A DNA stretch of 64,000 nt from Halomonas sp. GFAJ-1 (GTDB taxonomy: Bacteria; Pseudomonadota; Gammaproteobacteria; Pseudomonadales; Halomonadaceae), in contig CP016490.1 in assembly GCA_002966495.1 (NCBI GenBank), positions 1,054,001 to 1,118,000 on the forward strand, given 5' to 3'. How positions within the stretch are numbered: position 1 is the first letter of the stretch; each line of letters opens with the position of its first letter. Below are positions 59,582-64,000 of the stretch, in pieces. The notes beneath the pieces are model-generated. The model made no database searches, was not told the origin of the DNA, and worked only from the letters and a program-made list of their open reading frames with translations. Position numbers and translations under genes: made by a program.

Positions 59582-62500
59582 TTAAGCCGGGCGTGGGTTT
59601 GCATCGTTATGGGGCTTCCAGCGTTGGCGGGCATGTTCACTCCAGGAAAGCAGCGCCGGAATAATAAACAGCACCAGTAGCGTCGAGCCTCCCAAGCCAA
59701 ACGCAATGGAGGTTGCCATAGGAATCAGGAATTGCGCCTGCAGCGATGTTTCAAACAGCAGTGGCAGCAGCCCGCCAATGGTGGTGAGCGATGTCAGCAG
59801 TACCGCTCGCACTCGCTGTACAACGGCTTCATTAAGCGCGTCATCAATATCCAGGCCTTTTTCTCGCTGCTGGCGGTAGAAGCTGACCAAAATAATGGCG
59901 TTATTGACCACAATGCCCGACAGCCCGAAGAGCCCAAATAGCGACAAAATCGTCAGGTTGATCCCCAATGCCCAGTGCCCCAGCAGAGCACCGACCAGCG
60001 AAAAGGGGATAATCGCCATGACGATAAGCGGCAGTGTCCAAGACGCAAACACCCAGGTGAGCACGCCATACATCAGCCCCAGGCCGATGAGTAGCCCAGT
60101 GCGCATATCCGCCATGGTTTCGCGCTGGTCGGCGGCGCGCCCTTCAAAGCTGGTGGTTAAGAAGTATTCACGCTCTAAACGCGGCAGCAGCTCGGTAGAA
60201 AGGCTTTCCAGCACCTGCTCTGCTGAGGTGGCCTGGCTATCGATATCGGCGGTCACCTCCACGGCCAGCTGCCCCTCGGCATGGCGTAACGTTTCAAACC
60301 CTTGGCGGTGGGATACTTCCATCACCTGCGAGAGCGGCACCTGACGGCCATCGCTTAACGTCACCGCAAAACTCGACAGGGTGGCTAAGCGTTCGCGCTG
60401 GTGCCTGGGCAGCTGTACCCGCACTTCGATTTCATCCGCTCCAGTTTGGTGTATCTGCACTATCTGTCCGTCAAAGGCGGTGCGCAGCTGGCGGCCCAGG
60501 TCGTCGGTGGTTAAGCCCAGTGCCTGGCCGTGGGCACTGACGCGATAGATCAGCTGCTCACGCCCCCAAGGCATATCGTTTTCCGTGCTGAGTACGCCGG
60601 GTAACCCGGCCATCGCCTCGCCGAGAATGTCGGCGGCCTGGCGTAGGCCTTCGGCGTCTTCACCGGTGAGCCGGATGTTGACATCTTTGCCTGGCGGGCC
60701 AGCGGCGCGCTCGGTAATCGTCAGGCTATCCAAACCGGCGGGGGTATGTATCCGTTCGCGCCAGGCGCGGATGAAATCGGTGTTACGTACGTCGCGGCTA
60801 TCCGGCGAGGTCAGCTCTACCATGATCGAACCCACGCCATCGCCAGTGCGTGCTGGCGCACCGCCCGCCTGGGTGCTGCCGTAATGCGCAACCGCCGTGC
60901 GCACTAGGCCGCCGCCCAGGGCGTCATCGGTCTCTTGCAGGGTGGCCTGCAGATGATCGACAAAATCCGCCGCCTTCCCACGATGGGTGCCCGCCACAAA
61001 GCTGGCGTTGGCATAGACGATGCTGGACTCCGGTGATGGAAAGAAATTGAAGCCAATGCGCCCCCCGGCTAAAAGCCCCGCAGTGACCAGGGTGATGGCG
61101 AGGGCTGCGGTCAGCGTTACGCCACGGTTGCGCAGCGAGCGCTGGGAAAAGCGCCGGAAGCGGCCTTCACGGAACTGGTCAAAACGGTGTTCAAACCCCT
61201 GGCGTAGCCGCTCGATACCACGGGCAGGGCGCTTGGGTGTATTGGCGGGCAAAAAGGCATTGCGCAGGTGCGCGGGTAGCACAACAAAGCACTCCAGCAG
61301 CGAGGCAATCAGCACGCAGATCATGATAATTGGAATATCGCCCAGAATATTGCCAATGACGCCGCCAACGATTAACAGCGGCATAAAGGCTGCGACCGTG
61401 GTGAGCGACGAGGCGACCACCGGCCACAACATGCGGCGTGCGGCACCGGCGGAGGCAAGCTTGGGGTCTTCGCCCATGCGGTGGTGGGCGTCGGCGTCTT
61501 CGCCTACCACAATCGCATCATCGACAATCACCCCCAGCGCCATAATAAGCGCAAACAGCGACATCATGTTGATAGAGCCGCCAATTCCCCAGAACACGCC
61601 CAGTGATGCGAGAAATGCGGTTGGAATGCCAATCGCTACCCATAGCGCCACGCGTGCAGGCAGAAAGAAGTAGAGCAATATCACCACCAGCAGTAGCCCG
61701 GTCAGGCCATTGCCCAGCAATAGCGAAATACGTTCGTCGATGAGTTGCCAAGACTCATCGTAAACATCTACGTTGACGTTGGGCGGGAGCGTGGGGCGCG
61801 TTTCAGCCAGCCAGCGCTCTAAGTGCTGCGCCGCTTTTAGGGAGTCCCCGCTCTCTGCGCGCTGTAAAATCAGCTCAACGGCGGGGTAGCCGCGGTAGGT
61901 TAGCTCAACCTCTCCCTCTCTGGCTTCCTGGTGAATATGCGCGATGTCGCCCAGGCGCAGCTGCTGGCGGCTGTTGCTCAGCACCGGCATATCCTCAAAC
62001 GCGAGGGCATCGCGGTGCTGTTCCAGAGAGCGCAGCTCGCGGGTGCTATCCTGCTGGCCTAATAAACCTGCTGGTACATCTTGCGACATGCCCTGCACCC
62101 GCGTGGCAATGTCGCTCAGCGAAAGCCCCAGCGCTTGCAGGCGTTCGGCAGGTACTTCGATGCTGATTTGTTGGGCAGGCAGGCCGTTAAGCTCGATACG
62201 GTCAATGCCCGCCATCAGCAGCGAGTCTTCAAAGCGGCGGGCTAACTGGCGCAGCTCGTGGGGGGCTAAATCGCCGTGTATCAGCAGTCGTGCGACGGGT
62301 TCATAGCGTGCTAGGCGAGAAATTTCGGGGGTTTCTGCATTGCCAGGTAGGTTGGTAAAGCTATCTACCTGCTGGCGAATGTCGTCCAGTGCCAGCACGG
62401 GGTCGCTGTTTTCCTCTAGCTCCAGCGTGATATTGGCAATCCCCTGCGCGGAGGTTGAGGTCATGCGCTTGAGGTTATCAATGCTGCGCAGCCGCTGTTC

Positions 62501-62713
62501 CAGCGGGTTGGTAATGCCCTGCTCGATGTCTTCGGCGGAGGCACCGCTCCACACCACGCGCACATTGACCACATCGAGGGCAAAGGTGGGGAAAAACTGG
62601 ATATTCATGCGCGCAATCCCCAGCGCGCCGCCCAGTAGCATTACCAGCATCACAAGGTTAGCGGCGACCTTGTGGCGAACAAAGAAGCCGATAAAATCGC
62701 CGCGCTGGGTCAT
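59582..62713 (-). CDS. RND efflux transporter, inner-membrane pump
   Basis: 1043 residues, AcrB-like: helix 1 (KVAANLVMLVMLLGGALG), large periplasmic loops with SGASAEDIEQGITNPLEQRLRSI, the proton-relay aspartates in GVIVDDAIVVGEDADAHHRM (helix 4), and the second repeat ending FGLFGLSGIVVNNAIILVSFYRQQREKGLD. It belongs to the HAE-type branch rather than the metal CzcA branch because the metal-site residues are not evident. Overlaps the upstream adaptor gene by 4 bp. No outer-membrane factor gene within the window. Confidence 0.94.
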   Translation of the reverse strand: MTQRGDFIGFFVRHKVAANLVMLVMLLGGALGIARMNIQFFPTFALDVVNVRVVWSGASAEDIEQGITNPLEQRLRSIDNLKRMTSTSAQGIANITLELEENSDPVLALDDIRQQVDSFTNLPGNAETPEISRLARYEPVARLLIHGDLAPHELRQLARRFEDSLLMAGIDRIELNGLPAQQISIEVPAERLQALGLSLSDIATRVQGMSQDVPAGLLGQQDSTRELRSLEQHRDALAFEDMPVLSNSRQQLRLGDIAHIHQEAREGEVELTYRGYPAVELILQRAESGDSLKAAQHLERWLAETRPTLPPNVNVDVYDESWQLIDERISLLLGNGLTGLLLVVILLYFFLPARVALWVAIGIPTAFLASLGVFWGIGGSINMMSLFALIMALGVIVDDAIVVGEDADAHHRMGEDPKLASAGAARRMLWPVVASSLTTVAAFMPLLIVGGVIGNILGDIPIIMICVLIASLLECFVVLPAHLRNAFLPANTPKRPARGIERLRQGFEHRFDQFREGRFRRFSQRSLRNRGVTLTAALAITLVTAGLLAGGRIGFNFFPSPESSIVYANASFVAGTHRGKAADFVDHLQATLQETDDALGGGLVRTAVAHYGSTQAGGAPARTGDGVGSIMVELTSPDSRDVRNTDFIRAWRERIHTPAGLDSLTITERAAGPPGKDVNIRLTGEDAEGLRQAADILGEAMAGLPGVLSTENDMPWGREQLIYRVSAHGQALGLTTDDLGRQLRTAFDGQIVQIHQTGADEIEVRVQLPRHQRERLATLSSFAVTLSDGRQVPLSQVMEVSHRQGFETLRHAEGQLAVEVTADIDSQATSAEQVLESLSTELLPRLEREYFLTTSFEGRAADQRETMADMRTGLLIGLGLMYGVLTWVFASWTLPLIVMAIIPFSLVGALLGHWALGINLTILSLFGLFGLSGIVVNNAIILVSFYRQQREKGLDIDDALNEAVVQRVRAVLLTSLTTIGGLLPLLFETSLQAQFLIPMATSIAFGLGGSTLLVLFIIPALLSWSEHARQRWKPHNDANPRPA

Positions 62714-63957
62714 GGGGTGTCCCCACCGTCAGGCGGCGTTTGGGTGATCTCCACATGCAGCCCCTGGGCGGCATTGGGCAGGTGGGTCGACATAATCTGG
62801 TCGCCGTCTGTCACCGTGTCAGCGCGCACTAACAGCCAGCGCTCCCCTTGCTGCTTGGCAACTTCCCCCAGCCGTTCAACGCGCTGGCGCTCTAGGCGGC
62901 TGTCATCATTAATGCGGTAGAGCAGGTCGGCGCCATGCAAGGCGGCGTAGGGCACGGCAAAGGCATCGCTGACGCTTGGGCGGTTTAACTGCACGGCGAC
63001 CATCGCCCCCGGCCGTAGCCCCTCTGCTGGGTTGTGTAGTGAGAAAATCGCCTCGGTGCCCGCTGGGTCACTTTCCCCCGCAAGACGTTCTAATACAAAG
63101 CGCTGGCGGCCATCCACCGAGGTCGCTTCAAGGGAGTGGTCGCTCTGTAAATAGGCGTCAAGCTCTGCGTGATAGCGCTGTGGAACACGGGCGCGCAGCT
63201 CTAAGCCATTGCGCGGATAAAGTGATAGCAGCGGTGCGCGTGCGGCCACGTCATCGCCAACAGCGACCTGCACGCGGGACACGCGGCCTGCAAAGGGCGC
63301 GTGAATTCGGCCACGGGCGAGGTTGCGTTGGGCGTCAGCCTGCTGCACCTGCGCCCTGGCCAAGCGCGCTTCCAGGCTGGCTAAGCGAGAGGGGTATTCG
63401 GCAATAGCACTTTCGCGGGCAGAGACGGTGAGCTGCGCCCGCGCTACTGCGTCGCGTGCTGCATCAACATCTGTTTGAGAGGCCAAGTTGCGCCCTTCCA
63501 GCGACCGGTTACGCTCCAGCTGGCGGTTGGCATTGGCGAGAATCTCGCGCTCTTGTTCCAATACCTGGCGGTTATTCTCATGGCGGATACGCTCATTTTC
63601 CAGCTGCGCCTGCAGGTCGGCGAGCTCCGCCTCGGCTTGGTGCAGAGGCGATAACAGCTCGTCTTCATCCAACGCCAGCAGCAGCTCGCCCTGCTCTACT
63701 GCCTGGCCGTCGCTGACGGGGCGCTCGACAACCTGTGCTTGAAGGGGAGCTACGAAGGTCACCATATTCGGCGCGACCACTTCACCAAACAGCGCCAGCA
63801 GGGGGGTATGCTCACCAGGCGAAACGCTGATGGCTTCAACTGGCCAGCGGCGCTCCTGGGCGTCAACCGGGGCGGGCTCCGGGCGTGTGTAACGCAGCGC
63901 CATGAAGCTGGCGATGCCAAGAACCAGTATTACCAAGGGAAGCAAGCGCTTTAGCAT
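62710..63957 (-). CDS. RND efflux periplasmic adaptor (membrane fusion protein)
   Basis: 415 residues. One N-terminal membrane anchor (LLPLVILVLGIASFMALRY), a biotinyl-lipoyl domain split by a long alpha hairpin (about residues 105-215, ELADLQAQLENERIRHENNRQVLEQEREILANAN), RIHAPFAGRVSRVQVAVGD, then beta-barrel domains. It joins the pump to an outer-membrane channel. Starts 43 bp from the right window edge, behind two AT-rich palindromes. Confidence 0.93.
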   Translation of the reverse strand: MLKRLLPLVILVLGIASFMALRYTRPEPAPVDAQERRWPVEAISVSPGEHTPLLALFGEVVAPNMVTFVAPLQAQVVERPVSDGQAVEQGELLLALDEDELLSPLHQAEAELADLQAQLENERIRHENNRQVLEQEREILANANRQLERNRSLEGRNLASQTDVDAARDAVARAQLTVSARESAIAEYPSRLASLEARLARAQVQQADAQRNLARGRIHAPFAGRVSRVQVAVGDDVAARAPLLSLYPRNGLELRARVPQRYHAELDAYLQSDHSLEATSVDGRQRFVLERLAGESDPAGTEAIFSLHNPAEGLRPGAMVAVQLNRPSVSDAFAVPYAALHGADLLYRINDDSRLERQRVERLGEVAKQQGERWLLVRADTVTDGDQIMSTHLPNAAQGLHVEITQTPPDGGDTP

Positions 63958-63964
63958 AAGGATA

Positions 63965-63995
63965 TCTATATATAGAATAAGATCTGCTTATCTTA
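63965..63995. promoter_or_regulatory. Palindromes upstream of the efflux operon (possible operator)
   Basis: TCTATATATAGA (63965-63976) and TAAGAT-N6-ATCTTA (63978-63995) lie 8 and 21 bp upstream of the adaptor start. TetR- or ArsR-type operators have this look; the regulator would be outside the window. Confidence 0.45.
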
Positions 63996-64000
63996 ACGCG

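Overview
The window reads as chromosome of a moderately halophilic gammaproteobacterium, most likely Halomonas or a close relative (Halomonadaceae). This is inference from gene content and protein character: a nitrogen-regulated urea transporter and urease, several TRAP and tricarboxylate transporters, acidic proteins and a bd-type oxidase. I ran no database search.

Left part (0-30 kb), ordinary metabolic chromosome: the end of a tctC gene followed by tctB-tctA; urtABCDE, the urea ABC importer, behind a textbook sigma-54 promoter; a globin-coupled diguanylate cyclase; a copper/haem-oxidase maturation group (two DUF2946-like proteins, PCu(A)C, SCO1, PepSY protein); ureDABCEFG, also behind a sigma-54 promoter, so urea uptake and hydrolysis look co-regulated by nitrogen; a BrkB-like membrane protein; a chemoreceptor with a FliA promoter; and a TRAP importer, FAD-linked 2-hydroxyacid dehydrogenase, LysR regulator and second orphan TRAP binding protein that form one carboxylic-acid uptake locus.

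Middle part (30-45.7 kb), accessory DNA at a tRNA-Arg(CCG) gene. An 85-bp direct repeat (3' part of the tRNA plus its terminator) occurs at 30205-30289 and again at 35937-36021. Each copy is followed, 10 bp later, by three repeats spaced 11 bp apart, which look like integrase arm sites. The 5.7-kb interval holds a FabI-type reductase, a YdhR-type protein, two paralogous coiled-coil proteins, about 1 kb of degraded DNA and an AAA-ATPase/nuclease fusion, but no integrase. After the second repeat comes a defence operon, hsdR-hsdM-hsdS-abi, in which the abi gene is cut by a complete IS3-family element with a 4-bp target duplication; its missing C-terminus can be read in frame beyond the IS. A 45-codon remnant of a second AAA-ATPase/nuclease gene lies at 45.5 kb.

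Right part (45.7-64 kb): an RpiR-type regulator with a TRAP importer and an Asp/Glu-racemase-like enzyme, linked by a shared GAAAC-N4-GTTTC palindrome; a peroxiredoxin with an OxyR-like site; a sulfide/persulfide group (metallo-beta-lactamase-fold persulfide dioxygenase-like protein, disulfide oxidoreductase, AhpD-like protein, cytochrome bd oxidase, sulfide:quinone oxidoreductase), to which the sulfurtransferase at 45 kb may contribute; and an RND efflux pump whose adaptor gene begins just inside the right edge.

The most novel-looking material is the tandem att structure with phased repeats, the unrecognised coiled-coil pair, the IS-split abi gene in the restriction operon, and the racemase-like enzyme that lacks its second catalytic cysteine.
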